64,000 bases of DNA from Chara braunii (lineage: Eukaryota > Streptophyta > Charophyceae > Charales > Characeae), in assembly GCA_003427395.1 (NCBI GenBank), contig BFEA01000833.1, positions 316,916 through 380,915 on the forward strand, written 5' to 3'. Every line of letters begins with the position of its first letter. Position 1 is the first letter of the stretch. This document shows, piece by piece, positions 32,656-42,334 of this stretch. Below the pieces are notes generated by a model. The model did no database searches. It saw only the letters and a list, made by a program, of their open reading frames with translations, and had not been told where the DNA came from. A program made the translations under genes and the position numbers.

Positions 32656-33045
32656 GGTTAATGGAAGGCAAAAAATTCGGGGTTTTTTGTCGCGTCGCTA
32701 CAAACAATGTTGTCGAAACTTTTGGAAATAAACCATACAGGGTCATAATACAAACAACAAAAAAACAAACAGGAAAAAAAATAAAAAAATAATAAATTTC
32801 AAGAGCACTATAAAACCCTATTCAGAGTAGCTTTTGGAGTTCGCCAAATCTTTCCTCGAGTCCGGTATTTTTGCTAAGTTTTTCGTTATTGGTCCGAATG
32901 CGGCAAAATTGAATATAGATATACCCTAAGGCACATACGTATCAAGCAAAAAAAAAAAAAAAAAAAAAGTAAAAATTAAAAAAAATATGGCAGTTTCGGT
33001 GAAAATTTCGTCAAAATTCGCCAAAATTTGGGCCTTCCATTAACC
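32656..33045. mobile_element. Q element: 390-bp TIR insertion splitting the RT gene
   Basis: The left end GGTTAATGGAAGGCAAAAAA and the right end (reverse complement GGTTAATGGAAGGCCCAAAT) are inverted repeats. The interior is A-rich and non-coding. It separates RT motif B (DIGIPM) from the motif C block. No target duplication was found. Diverged partial copies occur at 35380-35500 and 15430-15610. Confidence 0.7.
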
Positions 33046-33889
33046 GCTTCTCATGGGGATGCCAATGTCCTGCTTCAGTACGACTCCTGTAGCATATGTG
33101 TATGTCTGGCGAAGTTCCATTCTTACGAACTTCACCATGTCGCTTATCTCCAATATTCTCCAATGGTCGCCTTCTGTAGTCTTACCGAACGTGCATCCCC
33201 TTCCTCTGGTGTTCGCTCGCACATACTCCCTGCCTTTCCTGATGTGATGCGCCGCAATCCAATCCACAACACGGATGATGTCGTTGTGAGGTAGTTTGTT
33301 GAACATCTCTTTGATGTCGTAGGACATTGCTTCCACCTCTTCACTTCCCTTCACAACCACAATCTTCGTGTTGACTTTTCCCAATTGTTCAGTCAAATTA
33401 GAGACTGTTTGCAGATTGAGGTGTCAATCACCCGGCAAGGTAAGCAGCATGTGGTTTAGGCCTTTCGCTACCAGCCTCCCTACCCGCACTGCCGGTTCAT
33501 TGAACGTTGGGCAAATATGTCTATACCTACGAACATCCTTTTGCTTCGGTAGGACGTACGTTGTCCTGAGTCTGCCCTTGTTATCGCATTTCTTCATACG
33601 CTTCAACCCTTCATCTTGCATCTCCCTTCTCATCTCCGTCAACAACTGTTCCTCCGTTTTCCTCATCATGCTATACTACCTGATTCATTAGAAATGTCGA
33701 CATCATCACCTCAAAATACACCTTCGGGCAGAGGATAAAGGTATCACGCGGGTTGCGGTCTAAGGGGGTACACACTAGTCCCTCCAAATCCTTCTTCACT
33801 CTCAAGACTTCGTTGAGCGTGAGGTAGTTAGTCTCGCCGCTCTGTCTGTACACAAAACATCTTTGCAGGGCTTTAGGTTTCATACTCAT
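33046..33889 (-). pseudogene. Reverse transcriptase, finger and palm motifs A and B
   Basis: Reading right to left: LVCTPLDRNPRDTFILCPKV (33671-33889), then in another frame RTTYVLPKQKDVRRYRHICP with a GRLVAKGLNHML block, one in-frame TGA, then SYDIKEMFNKLPHNDIIRVV (motif A), and DIGIPM (motif B) at the break. Blocks 33669-33424 and 33396-33040 share a frame. Motif A of the form YDIKEMF and the LPKQKD lead resemble Penelope-like RTs more than LINE RTs. Inactive: one frameshift, one stop and an insertion. Confidence 0.65.
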
Positions 33890-33899
33890 TGATAAAAGT

Positions 33900-34589
33900 T
33901 ACTCATTGACAAAAGTTTTATTCTACTTCCTGTCGCAGTGAGTTGACTCTGTTGCTAACTTCTTGAATTGGAATATTTTTAGCGCTCGTCATTAATGGTT
34001 GCTCATCGCATAGGGAGATTAAGCGAACGCACATGTGACCTTCCACACGTGGGAAAGGTAAACCTGTGCAATTGCAGATTAGCTCATTCAGAGCAACAAA
34101 CCGTCACTGGTTATGCAAAATGTCCCCCGCAAACTGTTTTTTTGTCCACACTAGGCAGACTTTCTTACGTGCGCATGCCTTGAAGCCCGCTGAGCCGCTG
34201 GTAAGTCGTTGCCCATCACGAAGTCATTGACCACTTTCCTTAGTTATGATAGACGGATCCTATCATCGAACTTGACTCTCACAATCAGGTCAGCACCCTG
34301 ATTGAACTCCAACTTGTCCATGAAAACTCTCTGTACTAAACGCCTGAGGTATTTTCGAGTCGATTTCCGACCGAAGTCCTTTATTGTTGCATATAACCGT
34401 GAACATAGATCTTATGCTCCATGAGAAGATTTCCTTCAACTTTCTCGGGTTCTTCAATATCCCTATCAACACCCATTTGAGTGCACAACATCTCGGTTTC
34501 CATACTCTAAGGTGAGATATCTCCAGTTCGATCCTCTTCTCGATCAACCCTTTTGTGTTCTTAAGCAAGAATTCATGGTTATCGATCTT
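33900..34589 (-). pseudogene. N-terminal part of the RT polyprotein with a C-x-C motif
   Basis: Decayed minus frames give KIDNHEFLLKNTKGLIEKRI (34598-34530), DKLEFNQGADLIVRVKFDD (about 34318-34262), VVNDFVMGNDLPAAQRA, and NELICNCTGLPFPRVEGHMC followed by SAKNIPIQ (about 34090-33965). The C-N-C...H pattern just before the RT suggests a small metal-binding motif. Several stops and frameshifts. The fold-back at 34590-34929 is inserted at its upstream side. Confidence 0.45.
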
Positions 34590-34929
34590 AACAGCCATTT
34601 CGTCAAAATGGACATATTATATTTTTTGAACGAAATCAAAACTGTTTTTTTTTGCCAAAATCCGGTCAAATGTTTTGCTCTTGGGGGTCCGGCGTTCCCA
34701 AAACGCCGGACCCCCCTGGTCTATGGTTGAGACCAGATACAAAAAAAAAATAAAAAAAAAATAAAAAAAAATAAATTGTATCTGGTCTCAACCATAGACC
34801 AGGGGGGTCCGGCGTTTTGGGAATGCCGGACCCCCAGGATAAAAAAATTCCGACCGGATTTTGGCAAAAAAAGTCAGTTTTGATTTCGTTCAAAAAATAT
34901 AATATGTCCGTTTTGACGAAATGGCTGTT
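34590..34929. mobile_element. Large hairpin (fold-back) insertion
   Basis: Arms 34590-34741 and 34777-34929 are near-perfect reverse complements of about 152 bp around an A-rich loop with scattered T. The outer ends read AACAGCCATTTCGTCAAAA and its complement. Each arm contains a smaller palindrome of the type GGTCCGGCGTTCCCAAAACG. A 4-bp repeat TCTT flanks it (34586-34589 and 34930-34933). No coding capacity. Confidence 0.85.
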
Positions 34930-35600
34930 TCTTGACTGTACTTTCTCTGAAAGATGTTCTTATTTTCTTCCAGGGGGTGTGCCACGTGTTACCCCCATCT
35001 GTACGGATGTCGACACGTGTGCACCCTCTGGAAGAGCACTTGTTGAGAAAGTCCCAGAGATTAATGAAAGTTTCGTCATGCTCCCGACAAAGGTGAGTAA
35101 GAATGTTAAACCGATTAGATTTGTTATAAATCTAATCGGTTTAACATTCTTACTCACCTTTGTGGGTTGTGGGTTCTTCTTCCTTCTCTCCCAAGCATCG
35201 TTCCTCGTGCGGTCCTTCTTTCTTCCTTTGTTCTTCGACCCCGTTGTATTCAACACGGGCGACCATTCTCTAATGTATGTGCGTTATAACTCCTCTAAAT
35301 CTTGTCCTTTCAGGGTGTCAACCGGAATCAAAGTATAGTTTTGAAATCCAAAGCATAAAAGCCAATGGTAGAAGACACGCGGTTAATGGAAGGCCCAAAA
35401 TTCAAGGTTTTTCGTCGCATCGCTACAAGCAATGTCCTCGAAACTTTTGCAAACAAACTATGCTGGCTCATGAAAAATTCACCGAAAACGACACCACGTA
35501 TTGACCACGAGTGCGGTAGATGTGTGTAGGAGCTCTACTCCTACTTGCATACAAATGTTCCCCCCATCAAGTATCTACGTCCCGACTCGCTTTCCCGATA
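34930..35600. other. Interior of the IDD-RT element, decayed
   Basis: No continuous domain is recognised. It contains the palindrome at 35087-35163 and, at 35380-35500, one end of a Q-family element (GGTTAATGGAAGGCCCAAAA, then CGTCGCATCGCTACAAGCAA). Confidence 0.45.
35087..35163. repeat. Perfect palindrome with 36-bp arms
   Basis: Arms 35087-35122 and 35128-35163 (ACAAAGGTGAGTAAGAATGT...) are exact reverse complements around GTTAT. Such an arm identity is recent or maintained; old neutral sequence would have drifted. Confidence 0.92.
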
Positions 35601-36490
35601 TATTGTTAGTGGCAATATGGGGAAACTGCAATATACACCACATTCTTCAGACTCAAAAACTCAACTCCAAATTTCTCATACAGATTCAGCCATGCTTCTA
35701 TGCACTTCCTATTCCAGCAGATGCATCCCGCAATGAATAATCTTACAACCACCAGTCGTAGGAGCTTCTTTACTTTACGGTCATACTTCTCCGACTTACC
35801 TCTCAATTCAATTAAAATTTTGCACAGCCTCCAATACTCAGCGATCCAAAATCACATCACGCTCCGTCGTCTCCTGCAATCTCGGCATTTTCGGTGGTAA
35901 TCGCTTCTTCATCCTCCCGCTTCTTACCACTTGTTCGTTCCTTGTCCTCTTTTGTTCCGTACGCTATGTACGTACGATGCTCCGCCAAGTGAAAGATAGC
36001 ATCTATTTTGCCGTTGTACGGCACTCCTTCGTAACAATGTATTCCTTCATAGTCGCTATACTCTGCCCGATTTCCTTCATTTTTTATTGGACTTCTCTGT
36101 CTTCTGGGTTGGAGCTTCTACAGTTCCTGTGTGGTGAGTATGATCACCCTCTTCTTGAGTCGTATTACGTCGAAGGTCTTGTTCTGTTTGGTCCTTGCCA
36201 ACCCGGCCTTGGGTTTTGACACTGGTTGGAGTAGTGACCTTCTTCTCCGCAAGCAAAACATGTAACCGGATTCCTCCTACTCCCTTGCTCCTGGTTGTAT
36301 CCTTGCCCCTGTCCATCACTCTGTTCGTTGGCCATGTCACTATGACGCACATGTAGTCTCTCTTCCTCTGGACGCCTCTTATCTCCGCTTCGTATAAGCC
36401 AGTCGATGCTCTGTCTTCGATCTCTTCGAGTCTCCTCCTCAATGCGGTATCAAGCAGTTCTCGTCCATATAACAATCCTAGACACACCAG
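35600..36490 (-). pseudogene. Gag-like protein with CCHC zinc knuckle, decayed
   Basis: On the minus strand, from right to left: RELLDTALRRRLEEIEDRAS and EAEIRGVQRKRDYM, a frameshift, then MANEQSDGQGQGYNQEQGSR followed by RNPVTCFACGEEGHYSNQCQ. The last has a canonical C-x2-C-x4-H-x4-C knuckle at about 36275-36235. Charged, probably helical sequence follows (KEIGQSIATMKEYIVTKE; KKRLPPKMPRLQETTERDVI). It lies at the 5' side of the element, just inside P2, where a gag-type RNA-binding protein would be. At least two frameshifts. Confidence 0.55.
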
Positions 36491-37147
36491 TCGTTCGGAA
36501 CGATTACGTGTTCACCCCCTCCGGTAAGCAACTCCAGAAGTGTTCACACACACTGTTGCTAGTTCATAGTAATTGCAATAATTGAAGCTTCACACATCAA
36601 CATGTCAAAAACATGAAACACTTCAAACCAAACCGTTCGTAGAAGTTTTCAAAAAACATATCGTATAGGTTAGTTGGCCGTCCCCGCCGCCGCGTTTCGA
36701 CACCCACCACTGTGTCATCATCAGGGGGTTCCCGCCAGCCTTCTTTCCCAACCTTCCCTCATCATTACCACTATCCCACTCCCGTTCTCACTTCGCACTA
36801 ACATCCGGATGCTAGCGTTCCGTGAGATATGTTCGACCTGTAAGAGGTTTAGCTCTTTCGGACACTCTGTATTTAACCAAATCAGATCCTACACACATTC
36901 TACCCAATTACATGCTACCCCAGGGTATATTGTCCCAGTTCACTGTCTCATACAGGCTCGTGGCTTAGTCCCCACGGCCAGTCCCGTCGGGACACCCTTG
37001 TTGTTTGTCTGTATATTACCTGTGGTCCGCAGTCCTATGCTCTGCAATGAACAACAGGTTTCATGTTCGAAACTGCTTCCTTGGAAATTCGGGCCCTCAC
37101 GACGAAAAAAGAAAAACAGCAAAAAACAGGAAAGATCAGGAAAAAGC

Positions 37148-38056
37148 CTAGGCTACCAGAGTGGCCCGGGCCCTTTGCCCGGGCAGGCCAAAAATAAATA
37201 AAAAAATAAAAAAAATAAAAAATATTTTTAACTTTATTGTTTATTTCAAATTTGGTAAAGAATTTCGATGTGACCCAATTACGACGTGTGATGCAATTTT
37301 ATGGTTTTTTGGAAAAGACAAAGGGATTTTTTTTTGCATGAATGGATGGTTTTCTGATTTAAATATGAATTGAAATGGCACATAAAACAAAGAACACCAG
37401 TTGTGCACCCGAATTCATGGGTTGATACGATCTCCTTTACATAAGTCTTCATAGTGATGTACCGTGACAATAAATGTGTCCACGAACACAGCCACGAGGA
37501 TGAACAAGTAACGGGTATGGGGATACATTCATGACCATGTATCTGATGATGCCTCTAACAGGCCATCCGACAGAGAGACCTTCCTGTCAGATCCACCACA
37601 GTATTTGAATTTCACATTTCAAGTTCGATTTCTCAGAGCCAGAAAAAAAAAAAAGAAAGTCTGGAAATCACCCCCTCCCATTTCAGCCCATAAAATCCAG
37701 ACTTCCCGCCCATGCAAAGTCACCAGCTATCATGTCCAAGTTTGTTTTTCTTTGTTTTTCGACGCATCTCATTGGACGGAGGTGGGCATCTTTACAGTTC
37801 CCGCTCGGAAACTACTAGGCCGTCGACTGCGTCCTTGAGGCCACACGTGATCGAAATCCTGAACCGAGTGGTAGAATACTTCGCTAATGGGTCCAGGCCC
37901 CTGAGGCAAAAGTTGTTCAGTTTATTTTTCTGCATAACATAGTTTTTTTCCGGATTTTTTTTTATTTTATTTTTTTGCGAGGACCTTCCCTCGGCCTTGC
38001 ACGGCCGGACCATCCGGGAAAATAGGGTGACCCGGGCGGCCCGGCTGGTAGCCTAG
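37148..38056. mobile_element. Non-autonomous hAT-like element, 909 bp
   Basis: Perfect 12-bp TIRs (CTAGGCTACCAG / CTGGTAGCCTAG) and a perfect 8-bp target duplication, GAAAAAGC, at 37140-37147 and 38057-38064. The matching empty site in P1 is near 31655. An 8-bp TSD is characteristic of hAT. Subterminal regions are GC-rich (GAGTGGCCCGGGCC; GGGCGGCCCGGCTGG). The 600-bp interior has no transposase; its longest minus frame, 63 codons, is not recognisable. Confidence 0.9.
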
Positions 38057-38154
38057 GAAAAAGCAACAAAAACAGTGTAAAGGTCTCGTGTTCGATACGG
38101 GTTTCCCGTAAACTAGGGCTGTGGAATTGACCACAAAACAGTCTACGACATTCT

Positions 38155-38341
38155 TTTTTTTTTTTTTTGAGAGCAACATTTCATTCATTACAAATAAAAG
38201 TGTGGAGCTTCGAGGCCAGGGACCTCACAATTCAACCCGGAGTAACAGCAGTGGGGCCCATGTCCTCCTAAGCCTCTCGTGCAGGAAACCGGGTGCAGGA
38301 AACAGCTTAAAGGCTACCAATTTTTGAGAGCAGTTTTCTGT
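38155..38341 (-). mobile_element. Poly(A) retroinsertion (SINE-like or retrocopy fragment)
   Basis: A T-run (38154-38168) begins a minus-strand insert of about 187 bp whose 3' end reads TTGTAATGAATGAAATGTTG before CTCTC and poly(A). It is flanked by AGTCTACGACATTCT (38140-38154) and AGTCTACGGCATTCT (38342-38356), and P1 shows the empty site at about 31731-31746. No tRNA-like head is seen. Confidence 0.8.
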
Positions 38342-38421
38342 AGTCTACGGCATTCTGAGCTCGTGGTCCACAAAACAGTCAGTGCCACACTGAGCTCGTG
38401 GTCCCTGTCCGTATCTATTGG

Positions 38422-39150
38422 TGGGGAGCAACACCTACTGGGTCTGAACGGCTTTATAGAGAGGTGCAGGAAATTGCGTTTGATCTGTATTTTTGCGTCT
38501 CTGGCAGACACATCCAGATTTAGTAAGCGTTAAAAGTCAATCATCTTTGACGGGGCACCAAGTAACTGAATGCTATTTCTTTTTTTCCCCCTTCTACAAA
38601 AGGTGTGCAAAAGAAGTCAACAAACTACATAAAACGAAAGAAAAAGCAAACAAGCTTTTAATTGAATTTGAGATATTCTTTTCTCGTGATGGAATTGGGC
38701 TTCGATATTTTCAACCCTTTTTGGACGATTTTCATCCCATGAGACGTTACGTGACTTGCATGTTACAATGGAAGGGTATTGTGGTTCGATCATCCTCCAA
38801 TGAGCATATGCTCATGTGGCCATAAATGCAACTAATACATTCAAGACTGTCTTGAGAGCATTTAAAATGTGTATATGGTGTCCCTAAGATACCGTATGCT
38901 CAACATACGGCGTCCCCGGGATGTAACATGTTGATTGACGAAACGTCTAAAATTTGGCCCAAATCGGTGTTAGAAAACAATCTCAATCTCGTCACGCAAG
39001 AAAAAAGATACCAAGTTTAACTAGAAGTTAGGTAATAGGTTATCTTTACAACAACTTTCGGTCCAGAGACAGCTCCCAACATCCGGATACGACAAACTCT
39101 GGGGCCATCACCCGGCTTCGGCTGTGTATGGGATTGTGATACCAAACGTG
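38422..39150. other. Unrecognised, with a LINE-tail fragment at its left edge
   Basis: At 38418-38450 the minus strand carries CAGTAGGTGTTGCTCCCCAC, a member of the shared tail family. The plus frame at 38493-38825 has no recognisable domain. A small hairpin, CCGTATGCTCAACATACGG, lies at about 38892. At 39100-39125 the phrase CCATCACCCGGCTTCGGCTG matches the R-family tail region. Confidence 0.4.
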
Positions 39151-39153
39151 TAC

Positions 39154-39970
39154 TCAGGCAACTGAGGCCTCATCACCTTTTTTTCGGGCATTGCTAGTCC
39201 CCTGCCTTCTGTCTGATAGCGTCAGCTTGTGGCTAAGCAGCTTGTGCGCCTTCACCTCTTTGCGAAGATGGACGGAATAGATCCAAAAGTCCGCGAGAGG
39301 TCTCATAGGGATGGATGCTTCCAGCTTGGTCCAAACATGAAAGACGAGGTGATAGCCCCTGGTTATCCCCTGGTTCCCCTTTTGTCCCCCATTCCATTCC
39401 ACTCTCCCTATCCTCCCCCCTTGAGCGCCCCCAAGCCAGCTTTCGCTGAATTGTTGGATGGTTTGACACATTGCAGATCGGGAGTCAGGATGGTCTAACT
39501 GTGCTTACACCCCTTCCCATTGCATCGTTATGTCAGTTTTTACCTGTTGATTGTTGAAGTCTGTGAACTTGGGTCCCTCAAGTCCCACCCTTTCCATCTC
39601 AAAAATGCAGCGTCGCCACCAGAGAGCCCAGAACACACTGTCAGCTCTTCGGCCTAACTTGAACGTGTTCATGGTGAAGGTATCTGGCTGGTTGGGGAGC
39701 CATGTCTTGCATAGTAGGGCCTTCCAGTCCCATGGCCAGGGGTGAAATGTTTCAAGCTGCCCCCAGATCCGGTCCCACCAATGCCAGAGCCATATGGCCC
39801 AGGGGCATTGCAGAAAATTGTGCTCTATCATCGCGGGCACTTCCTAGCTGGGAAGGCATTGCTGCACAGTTTGCACCAGGGCAGCGCCAGCCCCCGCTGC
39901 TCCAGGGCGGTCCGGTCTATCAGCAAGAGACTAGGACTGCCCTATCAGCAAGAGACTATGTTCTTGCAAG
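39154..39970 (-). pseudogene. LINE ORF2 C-terminal part (zf-RVT), 5'-truncated
   Basis: The minus strand reads TALEQRGLALPWCKLC, then in another frame MIEHNFLQCPWAIWLWHWWD, a LGRRADSVFWALWWRRCIF block, and finally a tail with VWTKLEASIPMRPLADF. The C-x2-C...H-x4-C arrangement is the zf-RVT segment that follows LINE RTs. It parallels 60101-60941 (ETIEHIFLQCPAAVLTWRWWD; NVPMRPAEEF). The 5' end at about 39960 is a truncation next to a short duplication (TATCAGCAAGAGACTA twice). Confidence 0.7.
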
Positions 39971-40039
39971 CTACAGGTTACAGGGTGGTGCAACGCCCCA
40001 ACGACTTGAAGACTGTTGTTCCGGACGGAGAGTGACGTC

Positions 40040-40112
40040 AGTGGGTCTTGAACCGAGCATCTTTCTAGTGCAGCTCAGGCATGCAACCGCGTGGGCTAGC
40101 CGATGGGACTCC
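40040..40112 (-). mobile_element. tRNA-like SINE head
   Basis: Minus strand: GGCTAGCCCACGCGGTTGCA (A-box-like), then about 35 bases later GCTCGGTTCAAGACCCAC (B box). Just left of it (about 39968-40010) is an R-family motif, CAGGTTACAGGG. No intact cloverleaf. Confidence 0.4.
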
Positions 40113-40540
40113 ATTGGATGTCTCATCCAGAGAATAATACCTTCACAGGTGCCTCCAGGCTAGGTCCATCCCTCTTGGCTTGTGAGCTGTTTTCTGTCAC
40201 AGTGCTGCTATTCATGGCGAAGGAAAATGTGGTCTCTGTTCTGAACTTTACTGACAATATTTTACTAAGTGACTCTAATCTCCCTTAGCACTAATCGTGC
40301 CTTTCTAGACTCAGTGTCGCATTTCTAGGTCACAGATACACCCAGGAAATCCCTAGTGCGTGTGTACGTCTGCCACCTTCAGTACTACCACCTTCCCGAT
40401 TTCTTACAGCAGAAGTTCTCTATAAAAAAAAAGACCACCAAAGTTCTCTCCTTCTCCCCTCTTCTTTCGCCATGTGTTATACTTCTCCTTTCTGCAATCA
40501 TAGTCACCATCATCATGATCCTCCTCCTCAGCAGCGGTGC
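40113..40540. other. No gene recognised
   Basis: Short frames only. A T/C-rich and then CAT-rich stretch leads into the tandem repeat. Confidence 0.4.
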
Positions 40541-40546
40541 CCCCCA

Positions 40547-41067
40547 TCATCATCATTATGATTGGAACCTAGTGGAGAATATAAGAGCACCAGGAAGTAG
40601 TGACTTTCGGATTCCTTAACTGTAGCCTACAACTTGTGTTGAAAGTTAAGAAATTAAATTGATTATTGATTATTCATTACAATTACTTCTCACAAATCTT
40701 AAGTTTGATGCCTCCAACTGCCACTGCGATGCAAGCAAGAACTTGATTGCATGGATTCCGAGTATGCCCTTGAAGAATATTCGGAGGAACTGTTCATCAT
40801 CATTATTATTGGAACCTACTGGAGAATATAAACGCACCAGGAAGTAGTGACTTTCAGATTCCTTAACTGTAGAAAGTTAAGAAATTAAATTTGATTATTG
40901 AGTACAATTACTTCTCACAAATCTTAAGTTTGATGCCTCCAACTGCCACTGAGATGCAAGCAAGAACTTGATTGCATGCATAGTGGCAGCGTTTCTTCTA
41001 CCCCTTTTTTCAGTCTTTTCTTCCAAGTATGCCCTTGAAGAATATTCAAAGGAGGAACTGTTGGACT
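40547..41067 (+). repeat. Two-copy tandem duplication, about 249-bp period
   Basis: The first copy (about 40547-40795) and the second (about 40796-41067) share CTGGAGAATATAA, CACCAGGAAGTAGTGACTTT, CTTAAGTTTGATGCCTCCAA and CCCTTGAAGAATATTC. The second has a small deletion and an insertion near 40980-41030. Non-coding. Confidence 0.85.
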
Positions 41068-41506
41068 GAATCCGGATGTATCTGGGAATCCGTACGTCTA
41101 GTAGAATCGTAACAGTTGGTATGCTCTGCCTGCATTGTACAATGCATTGAGGGTTTGAAGTTTTTGAGCTTTGAAGTATTTGTTTCTTTTATCTTGTTTT
41201 GAAAAAATCAGGTAATCCAAACAGCCTACCACTACCGAGGGCAAATCATGGACGCCTAAACCACATTCTTAGAGTCTACTAGGCCCTTTCTGAAGTTTCT
41301 GTCGAAATGAAATATTCCCTTCCCACTGTCCATGCTTCATCCCTTTTTTAACCTACTATTTAGCCCATAATGGTATTGTAGCCGTCAGGATTTGATCTGC
41401 TCATCTCCTTATCCACAGCTTATGCGTACACGGGCCAGCCACAGGCCGAGCACCTTCCAGGCACTTGTTTTTTGTTTGGGGCAACTTCAGTAGAGTCACA
41501 AACCGA

Positions 41507-41645
41507 GTTATAAATGCACTATGGGGCAAAATACCCTTCGCAATTGCACTTCAGGCATCCTACCTGGCTAGAAAGCTGGGTTGTATACATTGCCCAAACT
41601 GCAATTCTAAACTGTATCTTGGCCCATAGTGCAATTATAACTGGT
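41507..41645. mobile_element. Short TIR element, MITE-like (about 140 bp)
   Basis: The left end AGTTATAAATGCACTATGGG and the right end (reverse complement AGTTATAATTGCACTATGGG) are inverted repeats over about 24 bp. The interior has further TGCACTT/TGCAATT echoes. Non-coding. Confidence 0.6.
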
Positions 41646-41689
41646 TTTTGTGTTTTCTTCTTTTTTACCAACTTTCGAGGCATCGAAGT

Positions 41690-41930
41690 GATAGGCTTAG
41701 GAGTTGTGGTAGGTAGATAGTGGAAGGTGAAATTGAGAGAAGAATATAGATTGGAACTCTCAAAGGGATGCTGGACCCGGTTTCCCGCAGGTGCACCAGC
41801 TCCCCACCAATAGATGGAGCAGCCCGGCAGATAAGCCCTCAATTCTGACGGTTCTCTTACCACCGCCGGGATAGAGAGCTTACACAAGGGCTTTTTTAGA
41901 AAAAAAAAAAGAGGGAAAAAAAAAGTGAGA
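41690..41930 (+). other. LINE 3' end with shared tail and poly(A)
   Basis: GATGCTGGACCCGGTTTCCC ... CTCCCCACCAATAGATGGAG (41764-41820) is the tail family sequence, followed by GTTCTCTTACCACCGCCGGG and an A-run from 41899. The block before it (GGCTTAGGAGTTGTGGTAGG) recurs at 42335-42390. Confidence 0.65.
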
Positions 41931-41933
41931 TAT

Positions 41934-42330
41934 GTGGCCTATCTCAGTTGGTTAGGCATGCAAGTTGCATTCAGGAGGTTGTGGGTTCAAGCCCGCCTGC
42001 AGTGCACATAGTGCCAACCGACTGTGATAGTCCGCTTGATACCCCGGATCGGTATAAGTAAGGTCTATGACCAACACAGCTGTGAGCGTGAGCGTGAGTG
42101 GGTTGTGTGTAGTGTGTGGGAGAGAGTTGGCCACTACCATTGCTGCTACTCAATGGTGGGTGGAGGAATTAGACGGGAGGCGCAGCTATTGCCAAAATGC
42201 TCGGTCTTTGCGTTCGCCGGCCCCCTCTATTGGCGGCCCCATCCTACTCCCTGACCACCGCCGATTCGGGTGGGGGACAACATGCATCCCCTTAATTGTG
42301 AGAGGTAGCTATGCTTGCAGGGGTCCCCTG
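41934..42330 (+). mobile_element. tRNA-derived SINE (family 2), plus-strand copy
   Basis: The head GTGGCCTATCTCAGTTGGTT ... AGGAGGTTGTGGGTTCAAGC has A and B boxes at the correct spacing and matches the head at 12898-12830 over about 65 bp. The body continues through a TG-rich stretch to about 42330. Confidence 0.7.
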
Positions 42331-42334
42331 TATA

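Larger units (their letters stand above)
31094..38421 (-). mobile_element. Retroelement with IDD-type RT flanked by direct repeats (Penelope-like?)
   Basis: Two direct repeats, P1 (31096-31815) and P2 (36562-38421, enlarged by two insertions), flank about 4.7 kb that encodes, on the minus strand, a zinc-knuckle protein first and then an RT with an IDD catalytic motif. Penelope-like elements carry such pseudo-LTRs and an RT with a D-[IV]-K-x-[ML]-F motif A. A GIY-YIG endonuclease was not found, and a leading zinc knuckle is unusual for that class, so the class is open. All ORFs are broken, and the interior holds several palindromic insertions. Confidence 0.55.
36562..38421. repeat. Direct repeat P2 (5' terminal repeat of the IDD-RT element)
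   Basis: Matches P1 from TTCATAGTAATTGC through GTGGTCCCTGTCCGTATCT, interrupted by a hAT-like element (37148-38056) and a poly(A) insertion (38155-38341). After 38421 the match ends and a different element tail begins. Confidence 0.8.

Noticed and set aside
31094-38421. Classic LTR retrotransposon with P1 and P2 as ordinary LTRs
   Set aside because: No primer-binding site or polypurine tract was recognised next to P1 or P2, a poly(A)-type tail follows P1, and RT motifs are not Ty1/Ty3-like; kept as an open alternative only.
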